The notes beneath the pieces are model-generated. The model made no database searches. It was not told the origin of the DNA and worked only from the letters and a program-made list of their open reading frames with translations. Positions 45,838 to 55,848 of a DNA stretch of 64,000 bases are shown here, piece after piece. The translations under genes were made by a program, and so were the position numbers. Every line of letters starts with the position of its first letter. The first letter of the stretch is position 1. Origin of the DNA: Oscillospiraceae bacterium NTUH-002-81 (lineage in GTDB: Bacteria; Bacillota; Clostridia; Lachnospirales; Lachnospiraceae). The DNA lies in NCBI GenBank assembly GCA_032620915.1, contig CP136052.1, forward strand, positions 2,410,001 through 2,474,000, read 5' to 3'.

Positions 45838-48195
45838 TTACTGCCCTTCCTCCGGTGCCTGCGTATGATCCTGGGCCGGCTCCGGTCCAAGGCTCACATA
45901 AAGGGTGATGGTCGTCCCCTTTGCCGCTTTGGTGTTAGCTGCCACCGACTGGGATGCCACATTTCCCTCAGCCACTGTTGCATGATACTGGGTTTCTTCC
46001 TTAACCACATAACCCAGTGCTTCCAGTGTTTCCTGGGCATCCTCAAAATCTGATCCTACCACATTGGGGACTGTCGGTGCATCACTGCCGGTACTGACAA
46101 CCAGATCTATGGTCTTACCCTGATCCATCTTCGTGCCGGACACCACACTCTGGCTGATGACACGGCCCTCGGTCACCTCATCGCTGGAGCCCTCGGTGAT
46201 GGAACCCACCTTGAACCCGGCAGCAATGATGGCCGCCTGGGCGTCTGCCTGGGTCATCTTCACCACATTGGGCACGGTTCCGGTCTTGGTCTCCGGCCCC
46301 TGGCTCACCGTCACGGTGATCTGCTGGCCTTTCACCACATCACTGCCGGAAGCGGGATTCGTGGAAATAACTTTTCCCACATCCACCGTATCACTGTAGG
46401 CGAACTGGGTGTCCGCAGTCAGGCCCAGATCCTTCAGCGCCTGCTCCGCCGCGCTCTGCTCCTTGCCCTCCAGGGACGGCAGGCTGATGACCTCCTTGCC
46501 GCTGCACACCGTCACGTTGATGGTGGCGCCGGTCTTTACCATCTCGCCCTCGGCCACCGACTGGGTCATGACCTGGCCCTCTTCATAATTATCTGCCTCC
46601 TGGTAGGTTGCCTTTACCAAAAGCCCTAAGGAAGTCAGTGTCTTCTGCACATCGCTGTACTGCTCTCCCACCAGCTTGGGCATCTCTACCTGCCCGGAGT
46701 CCTCGGTGGTCTCCTGCTGATCCGTATTGGACTTGCTGCCAAACTTAAACAGACCGAAGGCTTTTCCGATGAGCACCAGAATGATGCAGGCAATGATCAC
46801 CGCCACGATGATACCGCCCACGAACATGAGCTTCTCCAGCTTCGGGTTCAGCTCGCCCTGCTCGTCATCCTCCTCGTCCTCATACCGGCTTTTCTTCTTC
46901 CGGCTGCGGCGGTCGTCGTAAGAATCGTCATAGTCATCCTCGTCGTAGCCGTCATCGTAATCGTCGCCTTCGTAATCCTCTTCATCATAGTCGTCTTCTG
47001 CGTAGCCATCGTCGTCATAATCCCCTTCCTCGTAGGCAGGATCATAATCATCGGCGTAGCGCCCCTGTCCGCCGCCGTAAGCATCATCGGCATAACGGCC
47101 ATTCTGGTCGTACCGGCCGTCTCCGGCATAGCCATCCTCACCGGCGTACTGGTCGTCATATCCGCCTTCGCCGTAGCCCTGATCGGCATACCCCTGCTCA
47201 TAACCATCGGCATATCCATTCTGGGCATAACCGTTCTGGTCTGCACCGTAGGCGTCCGCATAAGCGGCATTGTCTCCATAAGCATCGGCCTTGATCTTAT
47301 TCATATCTCCCTTGGTGAACAGCATGGTCTTGCCTGTCTCATCCGGGGAAATGATTTTTACAAAGGAAGCATCCGGTGTCACCAGCGACTGCTTCAGATC
47401 CTTCAGAAGCTCTGCCACATTGGCATACCGGCGCTCCTGGCTTTTCTGGGTACATTTTAAAATGATCTCCTCCAGGCTCACCGGGATCTCCGGCGCGTAT
47501 ACATGGGGCGGCACCATCTCTTCCTGCAGGTGCTTCACCGCCACAGTCACTGCCGTTTCCCCGTCAAAGGGCACCCGGCCGGTGATCATCTCATACATAA
47601 CGATACCAAGGGAATAAATATCGCTCTTGGCATCGCTGTAGCCGCCGCGGGCCTGCTCCGGGGACGTGTAGTGCACGGAACCCATGGTCACCGAGCTGAT
47701 GGTGCGGCTGGATGCCACCTTGGCAATGCCAAAATCCGTCACTTTCACCTTTCCTTCTCTGGAAATGATGATGTTCTGGGGCTTGATGTCCCGGTGCACA
47801 ATGTTCAGATTGTGGGCCGCCTCAATGCCCATGGCCACCTGAATGGCAATGCTGGTCGTCTCCCGGACGGTCAGCTTGCCCTTGCGCTCGATATAATTTT
47901 TGAGGGTAATGCCCTCCACCAGTTCCATAATGATATAGTTAATGCCGTCCTCATCGCCGACATCGTACACATTTACCACGTTGGGATGGGCCAGACGGGC
48001 TGCCGCCTGGGCCTCTGCCCGGAATTTTGCCACGAAGCCCTTGTCCCCGCGGAATTCCTCCTTCAGCACCTTGATGGCCACATACCGGTCCAGCTTGTGG
48101 TCTTTTCCTTTATATACATCGGCCATTCCCCCTACGCCAATATGGGAAATCACCTCATATCTATCTCCAATAAACATTCCTTTTCTCAACAACAT
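45838..48195 (-). CDS. pknB: PASTA-domain Ser/Thr protein kinase PrkC/PknB
   Basis: Membrane receptor kinase sensing muropeptides or lipid II, 785 residues. The kinase domain (about 12-275) has GVGGMADVYKG, catalytic IVHRDIKPQNI, DFGIAK and the SPEQ motif. An unusual linker of about 150 residues (roughly 320-470) is dominated by Asp, Tyr, Gly and Glu, then a basic patch. One membrane helix (VGGIIVAVIIACIILVLIG) follows, then four extracellular PASTA repeats. The ATG overlaps the end of prpC. The cognate phosphatase precedes it, as in other Firmicutes. Confidence 0.95.
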   Translation of the reverse strand: MLLRKGMFIGDRYEVISHIGVGGMADVYKGKDHKLDRYVAIKVLKEEFRGDKGFVAKFRAEAQAAARLAHPNVVNVYDVGDEDGINYIIMELVEGITLKNYIERKGKLTVRETTSIAIQVAMGIEAAHNLNIVHRDIKPQNIIISREGKVKVTDFGIAKVASSRTISSVTMGSVHYTSPEQARGGYSDAKSDIYSLGIVMYEMITGRVPFDGETAVTVAVKHLQEEMVPPHVYAPEIPVSLEEIILKCTQKSQERRYANVAELLKDLKQSLVTPDASFVKIISPDETGKTMLFTKGDMNKIKADAYGDNAAYADAYGADQNGYAQNGYADGYEQGYADQGYGEGGYDDQYAGEDGYAGDGRYDQNGRYADDAYGGGQGRYADDYDPAYEEGDYDDDGYAEDDYDEEDYEGDDYDDGYDEDDYDDSYDDRRSRKKKSRYEDEEDDEQGELNPKLEKLMFVGGIIVAVIIACIILVLIGKAFGLFKFGSKSNTDQQETTEDSGQVEMPKLVGEQYSDVQKTLTSLGLLVKATYQEADNYEEGQVMTQSVAEGEMVKTGATINVTVCSGKEVISLPSLEGKEQSAAEQALKDLGLTADTQFAYSDTVDVGKVISTNPASGSDVVKGQQITVTVSQGPETKTGTVPNVVKMTQADAQAAIIAAGFKVGSITEGSSDEVTEGRVISQSVVSGTKMDQGKTIDLVVSTGSDAPTVPNVVGSDFEDAQETLEALGYVVKEETQYHATVAEGNVASQSVAANTKAAKGTTITLYVSLGPEPAQDHTQAPEEGQ

Positions 48196-48948
48196 GCCTT
48201 CACCTCTTCTTCAAACGGTTCTACCAGGATCACGGAGATATTGTCCTTTCCTCCGTATGTATTGGCCCGGTTAATCAGTTCTCCCGCCCGTCTGGACAGT
48301 TCTTCCGGCCGGTTGACGATATCGAAAATCTCCTCGTCCTCCAGCATATTGGTCAGACCGTCAGAGCACAGCAGGATCTTATCGTTATCACGAAGCTTGT
48401 GCCCGAAAAAATCTATCTTCACGTCATACTCTGCCCCGATGGCTCTCGTAATGACGTTCTTATCCGGATGAAATCTGGCTTCCTCCCTGCGGATCTCGCC
48501 CATCCGGACCATTTCCTCTACCAGCGAATGGTCTCTTGTCACCTGTCGGATCTCCTCCCGGTTGATGACATACAGCCGGCTGTCTCCCACATTGGCAATA
48601 TACGTATACCCATGCATGATACAGGCCGCCACCAGCGTCGTCCCCATTCCCTCATATTCCGGCGAACTTCCGGCTTTCTCAATGATCTCCCGGTTCGCCT
48701 GCTCAATGGCACTGCGCAGCAGCTTCACCGGATTCGTCTCATCGGAACGCCCGATGGATTCTGTGATGACCGCCACCGCATACCGGGATGCAAAATCTCC
48801 CGCCTTGTGGCCGCCCATGCCGTCCGCCACAATAAAAAGGTTGGGCAGATTGCCCACCGGTTCCTTCGACATAAAGACGTAGTCCTGATTCATGGATCGC
48901 TTTTTTTCCCACGTCTGTGATCGCTATCGCTTTCATGCGTCTTACCAT
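48186..48948 (-). CDS. prpC: PP2C-family Ser/Thr phosphatase PrpC/Stp (broken by a 1-base insertion)
   Basis: Mn-dependent phosphatase that reverses PknB phosphorylation. The main frame has NQDYVFM, FIVADGMGGHKAGDFAS (metal-binding Asp), GDSRLYVI, TRAIGAEYDVKIDF and LLCSDGLTNML. Its true N-terminus (MKAIAITDVGKKRSM) appears only after removing one base from T7 at 48901-48907. The start is ATG 48948, with AAAGG five bases before it, or 48936. The gene overlaps pknB by ten bases. Confidence 0.93.
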
Positions 48949-49017
48949 GCGCCTTTCTGTATAATATCGTAGTTATCTTATCACAACCCGGGGAAAAAGA
49001 ACAATCCCCCGGACACT

Positions 49018-50058
49018 TTAAAGTGTCTCAGAGGATTTCTCGTAGCTTCGGCGCAGCTGTCCGCAGGCGCCGTCAATATCTCTTCCCATTTCTCTTCGGA
49101 TTGTCGCATTGATCCCGTATTTTTCCAGCTTATCTTTAAAATCCAGCACCGCCGTGCGGTCCGGCTGGACGTAACCCTTCTCCTTCACCGGGTTCACCGG
49201 GATCAGGTTCACATGGCAGTTCTGCCCCCGCAGCAGCCCCACCAGCGCTTTCGCATCCTCCCGGGTGTCGTTGACGCCGCCCACCAGACTGTACTCATAG
49301 GTCATCCGGCGGCCGGTTTTCTGAAAATAATACCGGCAGGCATCCATGACCTCCCCCAGGGAATAGGTGTAGGCAATGGGCATCAGCTCTTTGCGCTTCT
49401 CGTTGTCCGAGGCGTGTAAGGACAGGGCCAGCGTCACCTGCAGGTCTTCCTCGGCAAAGGCGCGGATCTTCGGCACGATGCCACAGGTGGACACGGTGAT
49501 GTTGCGCTGGCTGATATTTAAACCGTTGGTGTCAGTGAGCATCCGCAGGAACTGGATGAGAGTGTCGTAGTTGTCGAAGGGTTCTCCCGTGCCCATGACG
49601 ACCACATTGGACACCCGCTCCCCGGTGAGCTTCTGGATAGCATACACCTGGGCCAGCATTTCCCCCACGGTCAGGTTCCGCACCAGACCGCCGATACCGG
49701 AGGCGCAGAATTTGCAGCCCATGCGACAGCCCACCTGGGAAGAAATACAGACGGAGTCGCCGTGGTGGTATTGCATCCACACGCTTTCCACCACCTGCCG
49801 GTCAGACAGGGCGAAGAGAAATTTCTTCGTGCCGTCGATCTTTGACGTCTGCACCCGCAGCGCCTGCAGCGGCCACAGTGCATAGTTTTCCCGCAGCTTT
49901 TCCCGCAAAGCCCGGGACAGGTTGGTCATCTCGTCAAAATCATCCACCAGCCGCACGTGCAGCCACTCGTAAATCTGTTTTGCCCGGAAGGGCTTCTCCC
50001 CCAGCGCCGTCATGGCCTCTTTCAGTTCTTCCAGTGTCATGGAACGAATATCCGTCAT
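49018..50058 (-). CDS. rlmN: Dual-specificity RNA methyltransferase RlmN
   Basis: Radical-SAM enzyme that methylates C2 of A2503 in 23S rRNA and A37 of some tRNAs. The radical-SAM cluster motif GCRMGCKFCASG, GTGEPFDNYDT, and the C-terminal methyl-carrying Cys in DIDGACGQLRR are present. The length is 346 aa. It lies 12 bases after rsmB, in conserved order. Confidence 0.97.
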   Translation of the reverse strand: MTDIRSMTLEELKEAMTALGEKPFRAKQIYEWLHVRLVDDFDEMTNLSRALREKLRENYALWPLQALRVQTSKIDGTKKFLFALSDRQVVESVWMQYHHGDSVCISSQVGCRMGCKFCASGIGGLVRNLTVGEMLAQVYAIQKLTGERVSNVVVMGTGEPFDNYDTLIQFLRMLTDTNGLNISQRNITVSTCGIVPKIRAFAEEDLQVTLALSLHASDNEKRKELMPIAYTYSLGEVMDACRYYFQKTGRRMTYEYSLVGGVNDTREDAKALVGLLRGQNCHVNLIPVNPVKEKGYVQPDRTAVLDFKDKLEKYGINATIRREMGRDIDGACGQLRRSYEKSSETL

Positions 50059-50070
50059 CGTCTTCCCCTT

Positions 50071-51425
50071 TTATGCTTTGCGCCGCAGCTTCGCCAGGAA
50101 AAATCCGTCGCAAGGGTGTGTTCCCGGCAGCAGCTGCAGATAGCCGTTCTTTGTTGTATCGCCTCTTAGCATCTTTGGCAGCCGGTCATCCAGGCTTACC
50201 GGTTCAAAAGGAAACTGCTCCGTAAACCAGAACAGGTTCTCCTCATTTTCTTCTCTGTTGATGGTACAGGTACTGTATACCAGCGTACCGCCCGGTTTTA
50301 CATAGGATGCGGCGACGCTTAAAATCTGTCGCTGCAGCGATGCCAGCGCATGCAGGTCTTCCTCCCGCACCCGGTAGCGGATGTCCTTCTTGCGGCCCAG
50401 TACCCCAAGACCCGAGCAGGGCAAATCGGCCAGTACCACATCTGCCCGTCCTTCCATGGACGGGTCAGGGATGGTGGCATCCCACTGTCTGGCTGCGATG
50501 TTGGCAAAACCGCTGCGGGCAATATTTTCTTCCAGAAGTCCCAGCTTATAGTCCGTCAGGTCTCTGGCTTCCACACTGCCGGTCCCCGACAGCAGATCTG
50601 CCAGCTGCAGACTCTTGCCCCCCGGTGCTGCACAGATATCCAGACAGCAATCTCCCTGTCCGGGTGCTGCCACATAAGCAGGCAGCATAGAGGAAGCATC
50701 CTGTACCTGGAACAGTCCTTCCCCGAAGGAAGGCAGGGCTTCCAGATAATCAAATCCTGTCAGACGCAGGGCATCCGGCACAAATCCGTCCGGCACTGCC
50801 TCTGCCCCTTCTTTTTGCAGCCGCGCCCGCAGGGCATCCGGCGAGATCCGGGAGCTGTTGCAGCGGATATAGGTCGCCGCCGGTTCCAGAAAAGCCTGAA
50901 GCATCTGCTCCACCACAGCTTCCGGATAAACGTCCAGCCATTTTTTTTCACGATCCAGCGGGGCATAGAATAGCGGACAGAAAGATAAGCTTCCCCGCTT
51001 CCCTCCACCTGTAATGCTTTGTCTTTTTCTCTTGCGATACTTCGAAGCACACCGTTGACAAAGCCCTTCAGATTGTAAAAGCCCTTGCGGGTAGCCAGCT
51101 TCACCGATTCGTTGCACACCGCCGCGTCCGGCACGCTGTCCATGAACAACAGCTGGTAGACGCCCAGCCGCAGGATGCCCCGGATCACCGGCTTCATTTT
51201 TTTCACCGGCACCTTGGAAAACCGGTTCAGCACATCGTCGATGCGGATGAGCTGTTCCAGCGTTCCCTCACACAGGCGGCTTAGGAACGCCCGGTCTCTT
51301 TTCTCCATATACTGGTATTTTTCCAGCACATTTTTCAGCACATGGTTGCTGTACTCCCCGCGGTCTGTCACCTCTGTCAGCACATACAACGCCAGCTCCC
51401 GCACGTTGGGATTGTCCTTAGTCAT
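50071..51425 (-). CDS. rsmB: 16S rRNA (cytosine-967-C5)-methyltransferase RsmB (frameshifted)
   Basis: Two frames make up one protein. The first, from MTKDNPNVRELALYVLTEV, holds the N-terminal NusB-like RNA-binding domain and ends near MPRWIVKK. The second holds the SAM domain: DICAAPGGKSLQLADLL, DLPCSGLGVLGRKKDI with one catalytic Cys, and VYSTCTINREENEEN with the other. They join at the T8 run 50941-50948 if one base is missing (nine needed), giving IVKKKWLDVYPEAVV and about 451 residues. The start overlaps the protease gene's end by eight bases. Confidence 0.92.
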
Positions 51426-52122
51426 TTCTCCGTCTTCCTCCTGCCAGGATTAAAAGCCGCAGCAGCTGTAAAATGGATGCCGCCAGGCTTGCCACATAGG
51501 TGAGGGCAGCCGCTGTCAGCACCTTCTTCGTGCCGCCGATCTCCTGCTGGCCCAGAATGCCGCAGCTGTCCAGCAGACGGATGGCTCTTGCAGAGGCGTT
51601 AAATTCCACCGGCAGGGTCACCACCTGGAACAGCACGGCTGCCAGGAACAGGATAATACCGATGTCCAGCAGGGGCCCGATGGAAAAGATCAGACCTGCC
51701 ACAAAGATGGGCCAGGACAGACTGGAGCCAAAATTGGCAACGGGCACCAGGGCCGAACGGATAGACAGGGGCACATAGCCCACCTGATGCTGTACCGCAT
51801 GACCGCACTCATGGGCCGCCACACCGATAGCAGCCACAGAAGTGGATCCATACACGGAATCCGACAGCCGCAGTACCTTGCTGGACGGATCGTAGTGGTC
51901 GGTGAGATTGCCGCTGATGTGCTCGATGCGCACATCGTAGATGCCGGACTGGCGCAGGATCCGCTCCGCCGCCTCGGCGCCGGTGATCCCGGCCATACTC
52001 CGCACCCGGGAATATTTGTTGAATGTACTTTTTACTTTTGAAGATGCCAGCATGGACAGCACCACACCGATGAGTACGAGAATGTACGTGCCGTCAAACC
52101 GGTAAAAACCAAATCCATACAT
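51418..52122 (-). CDS. Neutral zinc metallopeptidase, YugP type
   Basis: 234-residue membrane protein of the putative neutral zinc metallopeptidase family (YugP). The zinc motif AAHECGHAVQH is near residue 115. There is one N-terminal helix (YILVLIGVVLSMLASS) and three C-terminal hydrophobic segments. The conserved FNKYSRVRSMAGITGAEAAE and LRLSDSVYGSTSVAAIGVA are typical. Its place between fmt and rsmB is common in clostridia. The substrate is unknown. Confidence 0.92.
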   Translation of the reverse strand: MYGFGFYRFDGTYILVLIGVVLSMLASSKVKSTFNKYSRVRSMAGITGAEAAERILRQSGIYDVRIEHISGNLTDHYDPSSKVLRLSDSVYGSTSVAAIGVAAHECGHAVQHQVGYVPLSIRSALVPVANFGSSLSWPIFVAGLIFSIGPLLDIGIILFLAAVLFQVVTLPVEFNASARAIRLLDSCGILGQQEIGGTKKVLTAAALTYVASLAASILQLLRLLILAGGRRRND

Positions 52123-53064
52123 TTATGCTTCCTCCTGTCCCAGCACGGTGCCCGGAAGCACTTCATAGCCGCGTAAAAATGCCTCCGTGTCCATGCGTTT
52201 CTTTCCTTCCAGCTGCACCTCGGTGAGGGCCAGCACCCGGTCGCCCGCCGCCACATACAGGGCGCCGTCCGCAGATACCACTTCCCCCGGCATATGCCCG
52301 GTGGATGGCTGATCCGTCACTTCCGCACTCCAGATTTTCAATGTCTTGCCGCCCAGCTTCGTATAGGCGCTGGGCCAGGGATTCAGGCCCCGGATGAGGC
52401 ACTCAATGCGCGCCGCCTCCATCTTCCAGTCGATCTGCCCCAGGCTCTTTTTGATCATGCCCGCATAGGTGGACTGGCTGGAATCCTGTTTTGTGAAAAC
52501 GGCGGTGCCATTTTCCAGCTGCCGCAGCGTCTCGATGAGCAGGTCAGCGCCTGCCCTGCTTAATTTGTCAAACAGGCTGCCGCCGGTCTCTTTCTCATCC
52601 AGGGGCACCACACATTTCAAGATCATGTCGCCGGTGTCCAGCCCCTCATCCATGCGCATGGTGGTCACGCCAGTTTCTTTTTCCCCGTCAATGACCGCCC
52701 ACTGGATGGGCGCTGCGCCCCGGTATTTGGGCAGCAGGGAGGCATGGACGTTGACGCAGCCGTATCGCGGCATTTCCAGAATGGACTTCGGCAGGATCTG
52801 TCCGAAAGCCACCACCACGATGACGTCCGGCTGAAAGGTGCGCAGATAGTCCACACAGGATGTTTCCCGGATCTTCACCGGCTGATACACCGGGATGCCG
52901 TGGGCCTCTGCCGCTTCCTTTACCGGTGTCGGCTGCATGGCCTTGCCTCTTCCCTTTGGTTTATCCGGCTGGGTCACGGCCAGCACCACCTCATGTCCGG
53001 CCTTCACCAGCGCTTCCAGGGTGCCCACCGCAAAATCCGGTGTTCCCATAAATACTACTCTCAT
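52123..53064 (-). CDS. fmt: Methionyl-tRNA formyltransferase
   Basis: Formylates initiator Met-tRNA. The N-terminal Rossmann half has VVFMGTPDFAVGTLEAL, HASLLPKYRGAAPIQWAV (formyl-folate site) and GVTTMRMDEGLDTGDM. The C-terminal OB-like domain binds the tRNA (NPWPSAYTKLGGKTLKIW). The length is 313 aa. It stops directly before the start of the YugP gene and lies 27 bases after def, which removes the formyl group later. Confidence 0.97.
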   Translation of the reverse strand: MRVVFMGTPDFAVGTLEALVKAGHEVVLAVTQPDKPKGRGKAMQPTPVKEAAEAHGIPVYQPVKIRETSCVDYLRTFQPDVIVVVAFGQILPKSILEMPRYGCVNVHASLLPKYRGAAPIQWAVIDGEKETGVTTMRMDEGLDTGDMILKCVVPLDEKETGGSLFDKLSRAGADLLIETLRQLENGTAVFTKQDSSQSTYAGMIKKSLGQIDWKMEAARIECLIRGLNPWPSAYTKLGGKTLKIWSAEVTDQPSTGHMPGEVVSADGALYVAAGDRVLALTEVQLEGKKRMDTEAFLRGYEVLPGTVLGQEEA

Positions 53065-53091
53065 CTGTATTCCTCCTCTGCCTGCGGATGG

Positions 53092-53553
53092 TTATTCCAC
53101 GTCCATGATCTCGCCTTCGGCCTTCTCCACATAAAGATGGCCGTCCAGATGGTCATTCTCATGCAGCACCGCCCGGGCCAGAAGCTCGGTGGCTTCCAGT
53201 TCGAAGGGCTCCATGTTCTCATCCAGGGCACGCACCTTCACATAGTTGGGTCTGGTGACAACGGCACACTTGCCCGGCACGCTCAAGCACCCCTCTTCCC
53301 CGGTCTGCTCTCCAGAGGTTTCCACGATCTCGGGGTTGATAAACACCCGGGGTGTATCTCCTGTGGTATCCACCACAAAAATCCGTTTCAAAATGCCCAC
53401 CTGGGGAGCCGCCAGGCCCACACCGCAGGCATCATACATTGTCTCAAACATATCCGAAATAAGGGTTTTCAGCCGCGGCGTCATCTCCTTTACCTCTCTG
53501 CACTGCTTGGTCAGTACCTCGTCTCCCATCACTCTGATCTGTCTTAATGCCAT
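53092..53553 (-). CDS. def: Peptide deformylase
   Basis: Iron or zinc hydrolase that removes N-formyl from new proteins. The three motifs are GVGLAAPQVG, EEGCLSVPG and VLHENDHLDGHLY. The third normally reads HExxH, and here the residues are HENDH, consistent with the metal site. The length of 153 aa is typical of the short clostridial type. Confidence 0.97.
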   Translation of the reverse strand: MALRQIRVMGDEVLTKQCREVKEMTPRLKTLISDMFETMYDACGVGLAAPQVGILKRIFVVDTTGDTPRVFINPEIVETSGEQTGEEGCLSVPGKCAVVTRPNYVKVRALDENMEPFELEATELLARAVLHENDHLDGHLYVEKAEGEIMDVE

Positions 53554-53603
53554 TGTCCTCTCTCCTTATCTGTACAAAAATCTCTGTTCCTGTTTTTATC
53601 CTG

Positions 53604-55847
53604 TCAAAAAGGATTCATCGGGTTGAAATCAAACTGGATCGCGATCGATGAAAATCCCTCGTTTGCTTCGATATATTTTTCCAGCGCCTCCCGGATCCGG
53701 GAAAGCAGGGCGCCGTCTGCATGTTTCACATAAATGTTTTTCCGGTAGCGGTCCTTCACCCGGGCCACCGATGCATCTGCCGGGCCGATGACCTGTACGC
53801 CGTGGCTGCCGCCCAGCCGTTCAATCATCTGTTTTAAATAGGAAGCACCCACCGCCAGATGTTCCTCTTCCTCACAGCTTAACAGCACCGCCATCATCTG
53901 TGCTCCCGGCGGATAGGACATCATCCGGCGAAACAGCATTTCCTGTGCATAGAAGCCTTCGTAGTCCTGCGCCGCCGCCAGGGTGATGCTGTAGTGATCG
54001 GGCTGGTACGTCTGGATCACCATTTCCCCGGGGCGCTCGCCTCTGCCTGCCCGGCCTGCCGCCTGGGTCAGCAGCTGAAACGTGCGTTCCGCCGACCGGT
54101 AATCCCCGGCAAACAAAGACAGATCCGCCGCCAGTGCCCCCACCAGCGTCACATCCCTGAAATCATGCCCCTTGACGATCATCTGGGTACCGATGAGGAT
54201 ATCCGCCCGGTGCTCCGCAAATTCCGTCAGGATCTTCGCGTGGCCGTCCTTGTTTTTCGTGGTATCCATGTCCATCCGCAGCACCCGGGCGCCAGGAAAG
54301 GTTTTCCGGGTCAGCTCTTCGATCTGCTGGGTGCCCGCCTTCATCTCGCTGATGTAGCCGGAGCCGCACACCGGGCACCGGGACACCTGCGCGGTCTCAT
54401 AACCGCAGTAATGGCACACCAGCCGTGCCGCGCCGCCCTTCCGGTGGACGCTTAAGGACACGTCACAGTGGGGACATTTCATCACCGCACCGCAGGAACG
54501 GCAGGAAACAAAACCGGAATACCCCCGGCGGTTCAAAAACAGCATGACCTGCTCCTGTTTCGCCAGCCGGTCCTCGATCTGTTCCTTTAAGTGCCTGCCG
54601 AACACGGAACGGTTGCCCTCCCGCAGCTCCTCCCGCATATCGGTGATGGTCACCTGAGGCAGGGGCTGATTGCCGGCCCGGCGGGTCAGCGTCAGCAGCC
54701 GGTATTCCCCGGTCTTCGCTTTATCATAGGATTCCACCGAAGGTGTGGCCGATCCCAGCAACACCGAGGCGTGACACATCTGTGCCCGGCGGATGGCCAC
54801 CTCCCGGGCGTGGTACCGGGGCATGTTTTCACTCTTATAGGTGCCCTCATGCTCCTCATCGATGATAATAAACCCCAATCGTAAAAACGGTGTGAACAGT
54901 GCCGACCGGGGGCCGATCATGATGTCGATCTCTCCCCGTTTGGCCCGCTCGAACTGGTCGTACCGTTCCCCTTGGGAAAGCCGGGAATTGATCACCGACA
55001 CCCGGTCGCCGAACCGGGTGTAAAACCGCAGCAATGTCTGGTAGGTCAGGGCAATCTCCGGGATGAGCACGATCACCTGCCGTCCCTCTGCCACCACTTT
55101 TTCAATGAGTTCCAGATACACCTCGGTCTTGCCGCTGCCGGTGACGCCGTGGAGCAGATACGTCTGACGGATGTCCCGCCGGTAATCGTCCCATACGGTA
55201 TCCACCGCCTGCTGTTGTTCCGCTGTTAGTTCTTTTTCTCCGTATTTCTGAGAAACCTGGCTCTCCGGGTTCCGGTACCGGGTCTTCCGGGAAAGGGTCA
55301 CAAGCCCCTTCTCTTCCAGCTCCCGTACCGTTTTGCCGTCACTTTTCTCCCGGCCCGTCAGCGCCTGCATCGTGCAGCTGCCCCGTTCCAGCAGAAACGA
55401 AAGCACCCGGGCTCTGGCCCGGTATTTTCGCCGCAGGCACAGGTCGTAATAGGCCTGCACTGCCTGTCGGTCGGAAGACAGGGTGACCGTCACCTCTTCC
55501 TGATTTTTCACCTGGGCGCGCACGGGCAGCACCGTTTTCAGCGCCTGGATCATGGTGGAGCCGTAGGTCTGCCGGATCCAGGCCGCCAGGGCAATAAGTT
55601 CCCCTTCCACCGGCACCGCCCCGGGCACAATGCCCGTCAGTTCCTTTATTTTTGCCGGATCGTAGGAGGGCTGGTCGGTGATGTCCAGCACAAAGCCCTT
55701 CTGCTGCCGGTTGCCGTTTCCGAATGGGAACAGCACCTGCACCCCCGGGGTGATCTGCCCGGCCAGTGCCTCCGGAATCCGGTACGTGAACGTGCGGTCC
55801 AGTTTTTCACTTGTGATATCTACAATGATCTGTGCATATTGCTGCAT
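53604..55847 (-). CDS. priA: Primosomal replication helicase PriA
   Basis: 3'-5' helicase that reloads the replisome at stalled forks, 747 residues. The N-terminal DNA-binding domain starts QQYAQIIVDITSEKLDRTF. Walker A is GVTGSGKTEVYLE, the DEAH-box is DEEHEGTYK, and a zinc module with eight Cys runs from CRSCGAVMKCPHCDVS to RCPVCGSGY. Helicase motif VI (TQAAGRAGRGERPG) follows. I start at MQQYAQII, one base beyond the murE stop; the longer frame runs into murE. Confidence 0.96.
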   Translation of the reverse strand: MQQYAQIIVDITSEKLDRTFTYRIPEALAGQITPGVQVLFPFGNGNRQQKGFVLDITDQPSYDPAKIKELTGIVPGAVPVEGELIALAAWIRQTYGSTMIQALKTVLPVRAQVKNQEEVTVTLSSDRQAVQAYYDLCLRRKYRARARVLSFLLERGSCTMQALTGREKSDGKTVRELEEKGLVTLSRKTRYRNPESQVSQKYGEKELTAEQQQAVDTVWDDYRRDIRQTYLLHGVTGSGKTEVYLELIEKVVAEGRQVIVLIPEIALTYQTLLRFYTRFGDRVSVINSRLSQGERYDQFERAKRGEIDIMIGPRSALFTPFLRLGFIIIDEEHEGTYKSENMPRYHAREVAIRRAQMCHASVLLGSATPSVESYDKAKTGEYRLLTLTRRAGNQPLPQVTITDMREELREGNRSVFGRHLKEQIEDRLAKQEQVMLFLNRRGYSGFVSCRSCGAVMKCPHCDVSLSVHRKGGAARLVCHYCGYETAQVSRCPVCGSGYISEMKAGTQQIEELTRKTFPGARVLRMDMDTTKNKDGHAKILTEFAEHRADILIGTQMIVKGHDFRDVTLVGALAADLSLFAGDYRSAERTFQLLTQAAGRAGRGERPGEMVIQTYQPDHYSITLAAAQDYEGFYAQEMLFRRMMSYPPGAQMMAVLLSCEEEEHLAVGASYLKQMIERLGGSHGVQVIGPADASVARVKDRYRKNIYVKHADGALLSRIREALEKYIEANEGFSSIAIQFDFNPMNPF

Positions 55848-55848
55848 G

